A DNA stretch of 27,128 nt from JBHHYS01 sp046757645 (GTDB lineage Bacteria; Acidobacteriota; Terriglobia; Acidiferrales; 2-02-FULL-67-57), in the NCBI GenBank assembly GCA_046757645.1, contig JBHHYS010000032.1, positions 1 through 27,128 of the forward strand, given 5' to 3'. Of the stretch, positions 1 through 7,033 are shown one piece after another. A program made the translations under genes and the position numbers. The first letter of the stretch is position 1. Each line of letters begins with the position of its first letter. The notes below the pieces were generated by a model. It was given only the letters and a program-made list of their open reading frames with translations. It was not told the DNA's origin and searched no databases.

Positions 1-103
1 CGTCCTCGACAATTACTACGATGTTTTCCAGCAAGGCGCGGTAGCGCCCCGGCAGCTCCCGCAAGGCTTCCTCCACTAGTTGCTCGAACCGCGCCCGCGT
101 CAT
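1..103 (-). CDS. Zincin-like metallopeptidase, N-terminal fragment (window edge)
   Basis: The minus strand from base 103 encodes 34 residues beginning MTRARFEQLVEEALRELP, followed by a segment rich in Ile/Val ending in VVIVED. This matches the very conserved start of the zincin-like metallopeptidase family (Pfam Zincin_1, formerly DUF1025), small proteins of roughly 120-140 residues with a later HExxH zinc motif. The HExxH part lies outside the window, so catalytic competence cannot be judged. The ATG at 103 is preceded on the minus strand by TAGAAT (113-118) only 9 nt upstream, so the transcript is probably leaderless or nearly so. The substrate of this family is not established. Family recognition rests on the N-terminus alone. 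Confidence 0.7.
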   Translation of the reverse strand, partial: MTRARFEQLVEEALRELPGRYRALLENIVVIVED

Positions 104-112
104 CACCCGCCC

Positions 113-118
113 ATTCTA
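113..118 (-). promoter_or_regulatory. -10 box TAGAAT of the metallopeptidase gene
   Basis: The plus-strand ATTCTA reads TAGAAT on the minus strand, 9 nt before the ATG at 103. I see no convincing -35 box. The same hexamer lies 6 nt before the SufR-like gene and 13 nt before aroA. Confidence 0.45.
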
Positions 119-212
119 GCCGAACCAGCCCGGCGGCCACGCCCATTGAGCGGCGGCCGCTCGGGGTGCGGGCGCCGGGTCCGCCTTCCCCCTACCACGA
201 CCGACTTCCCGC

Positions 213-242
213 TTGACAGTCCGCGCCCCTCGCCGCTAGCAT
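213..242 (+). promoter_or_regulatory. Sigma-70-type promoter of the amidohydrolase operon
   Basis: TTGACA (213-218) and TAGCAT (237-242) are separated by 18 nt. A start of transcription near 249 would give a leader of about 130 nt before the first amidohydrolase ATG at 378. An upstream 15-nt perfect inverted repeat (148-162) lies between this promoter and the divergent metallopeptidase; its role is unknown. Confidence 0.55.
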
Positions 243-377
243 CCCGCCTTCACGCTCCGGGCCTGCCGCAACACCCAACGGCCTGAGCTTCCCGAGAGAA
301 AGGCAAAGGTGCGGAGCCGATTCCTTCTTTCCTCCCTTCGTGAGCCGACCGAGAGTCTCCCCTCAAAGGAGGGTGCG

Positions 378-2336
378 ATGCGACCCAGAAACGTCTCTCC
401 GCCTCCACGCCGTGGCGCGGGCTCGATTCTCGCCCTGGGCCTGGCCGCGATGCTGGTGGGGCTGCCATCCCTGAGCCAGACCGAGCGGCCCAATGAGCCC
501 CGCTATTTTGCCATCCGCAATGCCCGCCTAGTTCCCGTCTCTGATCCGGTGATTGAGAAGGGCACAATCGTGCTCGCCAACGGGCTGATTCAAGCGGTGG
601 GAACCGACGTCACCATTCCCCCCGAGGCCTGGGTGATTGAGGGCGCGGGCCTGACGGTCTACCCGGGCTTGATTGATGCCCTCACCAATCTGGGCCTGCA
701 GGCGGCCGAAGCGGCGGGGCGTCCGCCCGCCCCCGGACAATCGCCTCAACCCCGGCGGCCGAAAATCTCCCGCGGCCCGGAAGACCGCCCGGCGACCACC
801 TCCTGGAAGAATGCTGCCGACCTGCTCACCACCGCCGACAAGCGCCTGGAAAACTGGCGGAAGGCGGGTTTTACCTCAGCCGTCACCGTGCCCGACAACG
901 GCATCTTCCCCGGCGAAGCGGCGTTCATCAACCTGGCCGGCAAGCGCCCCAACGAACTGGTGGTTAAGACACCGGTGGCCTTGCGCATCAACTTCAGACC
1001 CCTGCACGGCTTCTGGAGCTTTCCTGGCTCGCTCATCGGCGTGGTGGCCTACGTGAAGCAGGTGTTTCTCGATGCTGACCAGTACGGGAAAGCCTGGACC
1101 ATCTACGAAAGCAATCCCCGCGGGCAGGAGCGGCCGCCCTACGACCGAGCCCTGGAGCCCATCCGCCAGTCCCGCACGGCAGGATGGCCGGTGCTGATTC
1201 CGGCCACCTGGGCGAAAGAAATCCGCCGCGCCGTCCGAGTGGGCGAAGCGGTGGAGGCGAAGACCCTCCTTTACGGCGCGCACCAGGGCTACCTGGTAGC
1301 GGAAGCGCTGGCGAGCAAACAATTGCCGGTGCTCGTCAGCCTGAAGTGGCCGGAGAAGCCGAAAGACGCCGACCCGGAGGTCGAAGAGCCGCTGCGGGTG
1401 CTGCGCTTCCGCGACCGCGCCCCCTCCACCCCGGCCGCCTTGCACAAAGCCGGGGTCCAGTTTGCCTTCTACTCCGACGGCCTGGTCAACCCCAAGGACA
1501 TCCTGAAAAACGTCAAGAAAGCGATTGAGGCCGGGCTGCCGCCCGCAGCGGCGCTCCGGGCGCTCACCTTGAGCGCAGCCGAGATCTATGGAGTGGACGA
1601 CCGCCTGGGCAGCCTCGAAGTGGGCAAGCTCGCCAACCTGGCGCTGGCCGACGGCGACCTCTTCGACGAAAAAACCAAGGTGAAGATGGTCTTCATCGAC
1701 GGCCGCAAGTACGTGATCCGCGAACCGGGGCGCCCCACCGACCCGCCCACGGTTAACCTGACCGGAAAATGGACGCTGACCGTGCACACCCCGCAAGGCG
1801 TGCGGGAGTCCACCGCCGACCTCACCATGACGCAAGACGGAACCCTGTCCGGGACCTTGACCGGCCGCCGGGGCACATCCAGCCTCACCCGCGGCTGGGT
1901 GAGCGGCAACAAGTTCAGCTTCACCGTCAGCTTCGCCATCGGCCCCCGCAGCCTGGAGGCGACTTACACCGGCAGGGTGGAAGGCAACCGCATGAGCGGC
2001 ACCGTAACCATCGGCCGGCACTCCACCGATTTCACCGGTACCCGCCCGGACGCTGAGCGCGACCATCCCCCCCGGGCTGGATTTGTGCCCCTGGAAATCA
2101 TGGTGCCGGGCCCAGCGGCCGAAGCCGCTGGGCTGAACAGATGGGATGACACCTCACCCCCGTTCCGCCCGCCGGCTTCTGCCCGTCGGGGTCCACTTTC
2201 CCTGTCAGCCTCACTTCCCCTGTTCGCCCGACTTCGCTTATCAGCCCCACTGCCGCTGTCATCCCCACGTCCCCTCTCATCCCGAGCGAAGCGAGGGATC
2301 TGCTGTTCACCGGGCCAGCGAGGAGGCCACCGATGA
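378..2336 (+). CDS. Secreted amidohydrolase-like protein 1 with lipocalin-like C-terminal domain; likely degenerate active site
   Basis: The start is ATG 378, preceded by AGGAGG at 367-372; an in-frame GTG at 309 lacks such a site. The 652-aa product has a hydrophobic export segment (about 14-32), an amidohydrolase fold from about residue 44 (RNARLVPVSDPVIEKGTI) to 455, and a beta-rich lipocalin-like domain (about 460-558, from VNLTGKWTLTVHTP). The strand-1 HxH metal motif after PGLIDA is replaced by L102-T-N104. The strand-5 HxH equivalent reads PATWAKEI, without His. A His in YGAHQGY and an Asp in FYSDGL remain, so at most two ligand positions survive. A hydrolase reaction with a normal binuclear site is therefore doubtful; a partner or binding role is inference. 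Residues 559-652 are low-complexity and encoded by repeat DNA. The stop overlaps the next start (ATGA), indicating coupling. Confidence 0.8.
   Translation: MRPRNVSPPPRRGAGSILALGLAAMLVGLPSLSQTERPNEPRYFAIRNARLVPVSDPVIEKGTIVLANGLIQAVGTDVTIPPEAWVIEGAGLTVYPGLIDALTNLGLQAAEAAGRPPAPGQSPQPRRPKISRGPEDRPATTSWKNAADLLTTADKRLENWRKAGFTSAVTVPDNGIFPGEAAFINLAGKRPNELVVKTPVALRINFRPLHGFWSFPGSLIGVVAYVKQVFLDADQYGKAWTIYESNPRGQERPPYDRALEPIRQSRTAGWPVLIPATWAKEIRRAVRVGEAVEAKTLLYGAHQGYLVAEALASKQLPVLVSLKWPEKPKDADPEVEEPLRVLRFRDRAPSTPAALHKAGVQFAFYSDGLVNPKDILKNVKKAIEAGLPPAAALRALTLSAAEIYGVDDRLGSLEVGKLANLALADGDLFDEKTKVKMVFIDGRKYVIREPGRPTDPPTVNLTGKWTLTVHTPQGVRESTADLTMTQDGTLSGTLTGRRGTSSLTRGWVSGNKFSFTVSFAIGPRSLEATYTGRVEGNRMSGTVTIGRHSTDFTGTRPDAERDHPPRAGFVPLEIMVPGPAAEAAGLNRWDDTSPPFRPPASARRGPLSLSASLPLFARLRLSAPLPLSSPRPLSSRAKRGICCSPGQRGGHR
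2110..2133. repeat. Perfect 10-bp hairpin with CGAA tetraloop inside the amidohydrolase 1 tail
   Basis: GCCCAGCGGC (2110-2119) and GCCGCTGGGC (2124-2133) are exact inverted repeats around CGAA. There is no T run after it, so it is not a standard intrinsic terminator. It looks like intergenic DNA that has become part of the reading frame. Confidence 0.6.
2195..2284 (+). repeat. Five imperfect 18-nt tandem repeats
   Basis: Five consecutive 18-nt units begin at 2195, 2213, 2231, 2249 and 2267. All follow a loose pattern like ACTTCCCCTGTCATCCCC. Because 18 is a multiple of three they stay in frame and encode hexapeptides such as PLFARL, RLSAPL and PLSSPR at the end of amidohydrolase 1. A GAGCGAAGCGAGGGATCT core of the dispersed-repeat type follows at once (2284-2301). 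Confidence 0.75.
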
Positions 2337-3757
2337 AGAAGAAGAACCACTTCCTGGTTTTCGCAGGTTTGCTCCTGGCGCTCGCCGCCGCGCCGCTGCT
2401 GGCTGCCGCGGCGGACACCGCCGGCGTGACCGTGATTCGAAACGCCACCATCCTGACGGTGACCCGGGGCACGATTGAAAACGGCTCCCTCCTCATCCGC
2501 GACGGAAAGGTCGCCGCGGTGGGCAAGAAGGTCCGCGCGCCGAAGGGCGCCACGGTGATTGACGCCTCGGGGATGTACGTCCTGCCGGGCATCGTCGATG
2601 CCCATTCCCACATCGCCGTGGAAGGCTTCGGGGTGAACGAAGCCAGCGTCGCCGTCTCCTCCATGGTCCGCATTGAAGATGTCCTCAACCCCGAAGACAT
2701 CAACATCTACCGTGTCCTGGCCGGCGGGGTCACCACCTCCCTCATCCTCCACGGCAGCGCCAACCCCATTGGCGGCCAGAGCATCGTGCTCAAGATGCGC
2801 TGGGGAAAAACTGCCCGGGAATTGATCTTCGAGGGCGCACCCCCGACCATCAAGTTCGCCCTGGGCGAAAACCCCAAGCGCTCGAACTTCCGGCCCCCGC
2901 CGGGCATCCCCCGGCGCTACCCCGCCACCCGCATGGGGGTGATGGACGTCATCCGCCAGACGTTCACCCAAGCGCGCGAGTACCGCAAGGAATGGCAGCG
3001 GTACCGGCAACGCGAGGCCGCGGGTGAGGAGAACCTCATCCCGCCCCGCCGCGACCTCAAACTCGAGCCGCTGGTGGAAGTCCTGGACGGCAAGCGGCGG
3101 GTGCACGCCCACTGCTACCGCGCCGACGAAATCCTGCAACTGATCCGCCTGGCGGAGGAGTTCGGCTTTCGGATTGCCGCCTTCCAGCACGTGCTGGAAG
3201 GCTACAAGGTGGCCAAGGAAATCGCCGCGCACGGCGCGGGCGCCTCCACCTTTTCCGATTGGTGGGCCTACAAGGTTGAGGCGTATGACGCCATCCCCTA
3301 CAACGCTGCGCTGATGACGCGGAAAGGCGTGGTGGTCTCCCTCAACTCCGACAGCCCCGAAGAGGCGCGCCACCTGAACCAGGAGGCGGCCAAGACCATG
3401 AAGTGGGGCGGGCTCTCGGAGACCGAAGCCCTGAAGCTGATCACCCTGAACCCGGCCAAACAATTGGGAATCGACGCCCGGGTGGGCTCGATTGAAGTGG
3501 GCAAGGACGCCGACCTGGTCATCTACGACAAGCACCCGCTCAGCGTCTTCGCGGTGGCGCAGAAGGTCTTGATTGATGGCCAGGTGTACTTCGACCGAGA
3601 AAAAGATATTGCGGGCCGCGCCGAAATCGAAAAAGAAAAAAAGGCCCTGCAAGAGAAAGAAAAGAAGGGAAAGAAAGAGAAGAGGGAGAAAAAAGAAAAA
3701 AAGAAGAAACCCGCGGCGCGCCGAGCATTCTCTAGCAGCCCAGGAGAGACGCCATGA
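2333..3757 (+). CDS. Secreted metal-dependent amidohydrolase 2 (imidazolonepropionase-like), likely the active member
   Basis: ATG 2333 overlaps the previous stop and follows AGGAGG (2321-2326). The 474-aa protein has a signal peptide (1-26), an amidohydrolase domain and a basic tail. It keeps the expected metal-ligand pattern: H91-S-H93 after PGIVDA, H258-A-H260 in the strand-5 region, H286 in FQHVLEGY and D340 in NSDSP. The family hydrolyses C-N bonds in cyclic amides, amidines or peptides; the substrate here cannot be read from sequence. The end is unusual: roughly residues 425-460 are almost all Lys and Glu (KEKKGKKEKREKKEKKKK), encoded by an A-rich purine tract unlike the GC-rich surroundings. 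The protein is expected outside the cytoplasm. Its stop overlaps the third paralogue. It shares a layout with its two neighbours, suggesting tandem duplication. Confidence 0.87.
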   Translation: MKKKNHFLVFAGLLLALAAAPLLAAAADTAGVTVIRNATILTVTRGTIENGSLLIRDGKVAAVGKKVRAPKGATVIDASGMYVLPGIVDAHSHIAVEGFGVNEASVAVSSMVRIEDVLNPEDINIYRVLAGGVTTSLILHGSANPIGGQSIVLKMRWGKTARELIFEGAPPTIKFALGENPKRSNFRPPPGIPRRYPATRMGVMDVIRQTFTQAREYRKEWQRYRQREAAGEENLIPPRRDLKLEPLVEVLDGKRRVHAHCYRADEILQLIRLAEEFGFRIAAFQHVLEGYKVAKEIAAHGAGASTFSDWWAYKVEAYDAIPYNAALMTRKGVVVSLNSDSPEEARHLNQEAAKTMKWGGLSETEALKLITLNPAKQLGIDARVGSIEVGKDADLVIYDKHPLSVFAVAQKVLIDGQVYFDREKDIAGRAEIEKEKKALQEKEKKGKKEKREKKEKKKKPAARRAFSSSPGETP

Positions 3758-5082
3758 AGAACGCCCCGCGATTCGCTCTCAGCCTGCTCCTCCTCGCAGC
3801 GCTGGCGGCGCCCGGGACGGCAGAAGCCGCCGAGACTGTGTATGCGATTCAGGGCGCGAAGATTTACACCCTGGCAGGCCCGCCGATTGAGAACGGCACC
3901 ATCGTCATCCGCGGCAACCGCATTGCCGCGGTGGGCGCCAACGTATCCATCCCGGCGGGCGCCCAGGTCATCGATGCCACCGGGCTCGAAGTCTATCCCG
4001 GGCTGATGGATCCCCTCAGCCGCCTGGGGCTCAGGGAAATCGGTGCGGTGTCGGCCACCGTGGATACCACTGAGCTGGGACGGTTCGCCCCCCAACTGGT
4101 GGCGGCCACGGCGGTGCACCCGGCCAGCGAACACATTCCGGTGGCCCGCGCCAACGGGATTACCCACGCGGTCACCGCGCCCGGCGCGGGCGGCGGCGGC
4201 TTTTTCGGCGGCTTTGGCGGACCCATCCTCCCCGGCCAGGCTTCCCTGATTCAGTTGAGCGGGTGGACCATCGAAGAGATGCTGATGCGTGGCTCGGTGG
4301 GCATGGTGCTCAACTGGCCCAGGATCGAGACCCGCAGCTTTGACTTTTCCACCTTCAGCTTCAAGGAGAAACCCTTCACCGAAGCCAAGAAAGAGTACGA
4401 GGAAAAGGTGGCGGAGCTGGAAGACTGGATGGAAGCGGCCCAGCACTACGCCCAAGCCGAGGAGAAGGGCTCCCCGGAGAAGTTCGAGCGCGACCTGAAG
4501 TTGGAAGCGCTGGTCCCGGTCATCCGGGGCGAGCTTCCGGTGTTGGTGATGGCGAACAAGGCTCGCGCCATCCGGAACGCCATCGCGTTCGCCGGGAAAT
4601 ACGGCCTGACGATGATTCTCTTCGGGGGCGCCGAGGCTTGGAAGGTCAAGGAGCTGCTCAAGGAGAAAGACATCCCCGTCATTTTGCGCCCGACCCAAGC
4701 GATGCCGGGCGAGGAAGACGAACCCTACGATAAGCCCTTCACCAATCCGGGCGAGCTCTACGCCGCCGGCATCAAGATCGCTTTTGCCACCTTCAGCTCC
4801 TCGAACTCCCGCCTCCTCCCCTATGAGGCCGCCAACGCCGTGCCCTACGGCCTCCCCTACCAGGAAGCATTGAAAGCAATCACGCTCTACCCGGCACAAA
4901 TCCTGGGGGTGGACGAAGAGTTGGGCAGCCTCGCGGTGGGCAAGCGGGCCAACCTGATTGTCACCGACGGTGACGCGCTGGAGATTCAGACCCAGGTGCG
5001 CTACCTCTTCATCAACGGGCAACTCACCCCCACCGACAACAAGCACCGGGAGCTCTACGAGCGCTACCGCGCGCGTCCCTAG
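3754..5082 (+). CDS. Secreted amidohydrolase-like protein 3, apparent pseudoenzyme
   Basis: ATG 3754 overlaps the stop of the second amidohydrolase (ATGA) and follows AGGAG at 3742-3746. The 442-aa product has a signal peptide (1-26, ending AEAA) and the same N-terminal strand pattern as its neighbours (IQGAKIYTLAGPPIENGTI). The site corresponding to HxH reads L88-S-R90 after PGLMDP. The strand-5 region reads VMANKARAI without His, the strand-6 region reads LFGGAEAW without His, and the strand-8 Asp region reads ATFSSSNSR without Asp. None of the metal-ligand positions seen in the middle paralogue is kept. The C-terminal AH signature (ITLYPAQILGVDEELGSLAVGKRANL) is intact, so this is not a decayed gene. 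A non-catalytic subunit or binding role is inference. A Gly-rich segment (GAGGGGFFGGFGG) lies near residue 150. Confidence 0.82.
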   Translation: MKNAPRFALSLLLLAALAAPGTAEAAETVYAIQGAKIYTLAGPPIENGTIVIRGNRIAAVGANVSIPAGAQVIDATGLEVYPGLMDPLSRLGLREIGAVSATVDTTELGRFAPQLVAATAVHPASEHIPVARANGITHAVTAPGAGGGGFFGGFGGPILPGQASLIQLSGWTIEEMLMRGSVGMVLNWPRIETRSFDFSTFSFKEKPFTEAKKEYEEKVAELEDWMEAAQHYAQAEEKGSPEKFERDLKLEALVPVIRGELPVLVMANKARAIRNAIAFAGKYGLTMILFGGAEAWKVKELLKEKDIPVILRPTQAMPGEEDEPYDKPFTNPGELYAAGIKIAFATFSSSNSRLLPYEAANAVPYGLPYQEALKAITLYPAQILGVDEELGSLAVGKRANLIVTDGDALEIQTQVRYLFINGQLTPTDNKHRELYERYRARP

Positions 5083-5120
5083 AACTAAAGCCAAGCCCGG
5101 CGGTCAATCGCTTCGAAGAA

Positions 5121-5810
5121 TCACACCCCTGGGACTCTGGAGGAATGCGCTTTCCGTCTCCGGGGCGGGTGGTGCCGGGAGCGGGAGTGAACCAGATAGC
5201 GACAGCAGGGGTCCCCGGCGACGATGTGTTCCCGCCGGCTCACCCCCGCCTTCAGCAGCTCTTGCAGCATTTCCAGCTCACACTCACAGGCGTGGTGACA
5301 CTGCTGCGCCACACAGGAAATGGCGCAATTGTGTTCGGTAATCTGGAAGCTGCGCGCGTCCAGCTCGTCCCACTCAGCCATGTAGCCCGCCTCGGTCATG
5401 ATTTTGGCCATTTCCGCGACGCGCTCCGGCAGGCTCTTGCCCGCCATCCGGGGCGCGTAGCGCGCCACCGCACTTTCTTTCATTCGCTTGAAGATGCGTA
5501 CGACTTTTCTCTCCCCATCCAGCTCGGCAATGGTGCGAATCAGGCTGCTGGCCAGCTCCCCGTATTCCTTGGGAAAAAAAGCCTCGGCGACCACGCTCAG
5601 GGAATAGACGTGGCGGGGACGCCCCACACCGCGGCGTCGGAGAGCAGTCCGGACCAAGCCGGCTTTCTCCAGCACCGCCAGATGATGCCGGACCGCCATG
5701 GGCGTGACCCGCAAAGAGCGTGCCATGGCGCTGACCTCGCCGCTGCCGGCCTGCTTCAGGTAGTCGAGCACCCGGCGTTCGGCTGGACTGAGCGGCACAG
5801 AAGTGTTCAT
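5121..5810 (-). CDS. SufR-like Fe-S cluster-sensing transcriptional regulator
   Basis: The 229-aa protein has an N-terminal winged helix-turn-helix (about 8-72; VSAMARSLRVTPMAVRHHLAVLEKAGLV, with RGVGRPRHVYSL in the wing). A C-terminal Cys-rich domain carries C162, C166, C171, C175, C177, C202 and C203. C162-x12-C175 followed by GDPCCRY resembles the cluster-binding Cys arrangement of SufR and related regulators, which bind an Fe-S cluster and usually repress Fe-S assembly genes. No suf genes are present; instead ferredoxin and Rieske genes diverge from it. The start ATG lies only 6 nt after TAGAAT, so the mRNA is probably leaderless. A perfect palindrome lies in the divergent promoter region. 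The final about 20 residues are Arg/His-rich and not part of the family core. A general DeoR/ArsR-type metalloregulator is the alternative reading. Confidence 0.78.
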   Translation of the reverse strand: MNTSVPLSPAERRVLDYLKQAGSGEVSAMARSLRVTPMAVRHHLAVLEKAGLVRTALRRRGVGRPRHVYSLSVVAEAFFPKEYGELASSLIRTIAELDGERKVVRIFKRMKESAVARYAPRMAGKSLPERVAEMAKIMTEAGYMAEWDELDARSFQITEHNCAISCVAQQCHHACECELEMLQELLKAGVSRREHIVAGDPCCRYLVHSRSRHHPPRRRKAHSSRVPGV

Positions 5811-5816
5811 CGGCCC

Positions 5817-5844
5817 ATTCTAGCCCCTGGAGGGCTGCTGTCAG
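5817..5844 (-). promoter_or_regulatory. Promoter of the SufR-like regulator
   Basis: On the minus strand CTGACA (5844-5839) and TAGAAT (5822-5817) are spaced by 16 nt. The -10 box ends 6 nt before the ATG at 5810, so transcription should begin at or next to the start codon. Confidence 0.55.
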
Positions 5845-5852
5845 CATAACAC

Positions 5853-5864
5853 ACTTTATAAAGT
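5853..5864. promoter_or_regulatory. Palindromic operator candidate ACTTTATAAAGT
   Basis: This is a perfect 12-bp palindrome. It lies 8 nt from the -35 box of the minus-strand regulator promoter and 6 nt from the -35 box of the plus-strand promoter, where one dimer could control both. It is AT-only apart from its outer C/G, in a GC-rich setting. Binding by the SufR-like protein is inference. Confidence 0.5.
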
Positions 5865-5870
5865 TTTTTA

Positions 5871-5899
5871 TTGACAAATTGCCGCCCGGCCCCTACCAT
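5871..5899 (+). promoter_or_regulatory. Sigma-70-type promoter of the Fe-S gene set
   Basis: TTGACA (5871-5876) and TACCAT (5894-5899) are separated by 17 nt. Transcription would begin near 5906, which excludes upstream TTG and ATG codons (5871, 5898) as starts for the next gene. Confidence 0.55.
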
Positions 5900-5942
5900 G
5901 AGCACGGGGAGAGAAAAGCAGGTTCGAAGGAGTCCTGCAGAG

Positions 5943-6287
5943 ATGACACCGCCAGCCGGCACCGCAGTCCTCGCCGCTGAGTTACCGTCGGGGCGACGGG
6001 AGGCGCTGCTGCGCGGGCTGGGGGCAGATTCGGCCCCCGGCATTCCCCTCGCTGCAACACTCAAGAAACCGGCGCGGGCGGAACCCATCGGAGTCTCCCT
6101 CGACGACAACATCGCTGCTCTGATCCGGCGATTTCCCCGGCTTAAGTTTGTCTTTCAGACCCATCGAAAGCACCGAGAAAGGCGCATTCGGGATTTGCGA
6201 ATCCCCGGGCCGGAAAGAGACCGGCTCTTGTACCAGATTCTGGCGATCGAGAAAGCCAGCAAGCTTCAAAGCTGGTTGGAGCCGTAA
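5943..6287 (+). CDS. Hypothetical 114-aa protein of the Fe-S gene set
   Basis: I do not recognise this protein. The chosen ATG (5943) follows AAGGAG at 5927-5932 and lies downstream of the predicted transcription start; ATG 5898 would fall inside the -10 box. The product has no cysteine, so it cannot itself hold a Cys-ligated cluster. The first 45 residues are Ala/Pro-rich. The C-terminal half is basic and probably helical (SLDDNIAALIRRFPRLKFVF, then RKHRERRIRDLRI, ending KASKLQSWLEP). The middle faintly recalls the DUF1858 pattern of a helix before a conserved Pro, but lacks its Cys; I would not assign it. It is the first gene after the divergent SufR-like regulator and lies 52 nt before the ferredoxin. 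Confidence 0.6.
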   Translation: MTPPAGTAVLAAELPSGRREALLRGLGADSAPGIPLAATLKKPARAEPIGVSLDDNIAALIRRFPRLKFVFQTHRKHRERRIRDLRIPGPERDRLLYQILAIEKASKLQSWLEP

Positions 6288-6339
6288 GCCTGAGTTGACG
6301 CAGAATGCCACTCCCCGGTGAGCGAAGAGGGAAGCGACC

Positions 6340-6606
6340 ATGGCGTACGTGATTGCCGAACCCTGCATTGGCACAAAAGACAGTGCCTGCGTGGATGTCT
6401 GCCCGGTGGATTGCATCCATCCGCGAAAAGATGAGCCGGACTTCGAGAGCGTCCCCCATCTCTACATCCACCCGGACGAGTGCATTGACTGCGGCGCTTG
6501 CGTGCCGGTCTGCCCGGTGACAGCGATTTTTGTGCTCGAGGATTTGCCGGAGAAGTGGGCCCAGTTTACCCAGATCAACGCCGACTACTTCAAGAAGGCT
6601 GGCTAG
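6340..6606 (+). CDS. fdxA: 7Fe-type ferredoxin ([3Fe-4S][4Fe-4S])
   Basis: The 88-aa protein begins MAYVIAEPCIGTKDSACVDVCPVDCI. C9-x7-C17-x3-C21-Pro with C58 forms the [3Fe-4S] pattern, and C48-x2-C51-x2-C54 with C25 the [4Fe-4S] pattern. This is the arrangement of FdxA-like bacterial seven-iron ferredoxins. It is a soluble cytoplasmic one-electron carrier. GAGGGAAG lies just ahead of the ATG. It probably shares a transcript with the preceding 114-aa gene and the Rieske gene after it. A role as electron acceptor of the 2-oxoacid:ferredoxin oxidoreductase encoded at 21476-24369 is possible but only inferred. Confidence 0.92.
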   Translation: MAYVIAEPCIGTKDSACVDVCPVDCIHPRKDEPDFESVPHLYIHPDECIDCGACVPVCPVTAIFVLEDLPEKWAQFTQINADYFKKAG

Positions 6607-6724
6607 GGCCGGACCGCCCGAGTCCTGGCATCAATCGAGACCCCGGCGCCGCCTGACCAAAGCGGCTTCTCGATCCGGAGGCCGCTCGCGGGCCCCGGCC
6701 GGCAAAGTCCCGCAGGAGGCCACG

Positions 6725-7033
6725 ATGCCCGAATACGTCAAGGTAGCGGTAACCGGCGACCTCGAACCCAACCAGGGCAAGTTGGTGGAGGTGCAAGGAA
6801 AGAAGATTGCCCTCTTCAATGTGGACGGCCGCTATTGCGCCATTGACGATACCTGCACCCATCGCGGCGGCCCGCTCTCCGAGGGGGAACTGGAGGGCGG
6901 CGAGGTCACCTGCCCCTGGCACGGCGCCAAGTTCAAAGTCACCAGTGGGGAGGTGCTCGGGCCGCCCGCCTCGCAGGGAGTGACCCCCTACAAAGTTCGG
7001 GTGAATGGTTCCGACATCGAGCTGGAGCTCTAG
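6725..7033 (+). CDS. Rieske-type [2Fe-2S] ferredoxin
   Basis: The start ATG 6725 follows AGGAGG (6714-6719). The 102-aa protein is essentially one Rieske domain: C44-T-H46-RGGPL and C63-PWH66-GAKF provide the two Cys and two His ligands of a [2Fe-2S] cluster. No signal peptide, membrane helix or catalytic domain is present. It therefore belongs to the soluble Rieske ferredoxins such as those of dioxygenase systems or NirD-like proteins, rather than the bc1/b6f subunits. No oxygenase or reductase partner lies nearby, so its partner is unknown. The stop TAG is the exact boundary of a MITE-like element. Confidence 0.9.
   Translation: MPEYVKVAVTGDLEPNQGKLVEVQGKKIALFNVDGRYCAIDDTCTHRGGPLSEGELEGGEVTCPWHGAKFKVTSGEVLGPPASQGVTPYKVRVNGSDIELEL

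Noticed and set aside
876..2066. Long minus-strand open frame (396 aa) opposite amidohydrolase 1
   Set aside because: It mirrors codon bias of the plus-strand gene in GC-rich DNA, has no ribosome binding site and no recognisable motif. Similar shadows occur opposite the other amidohydrolases, the DUF4097 gene and the S55 gene.
2110..2133. Intrinsic terminator between amidohydrolases 1 and 2
   Set aside because: The hairpin is perfect but lies inside the open frame, 200 nt before its stop, and has no T run.
5871..5942. Upstream TTG or ATG as start of the 114-aa gene
   Set aside because: TTG 5871 lies in the -35 box and ATG 5898 in the -10 box of a good promoter; ATG 5943 has AAGGAG before it.
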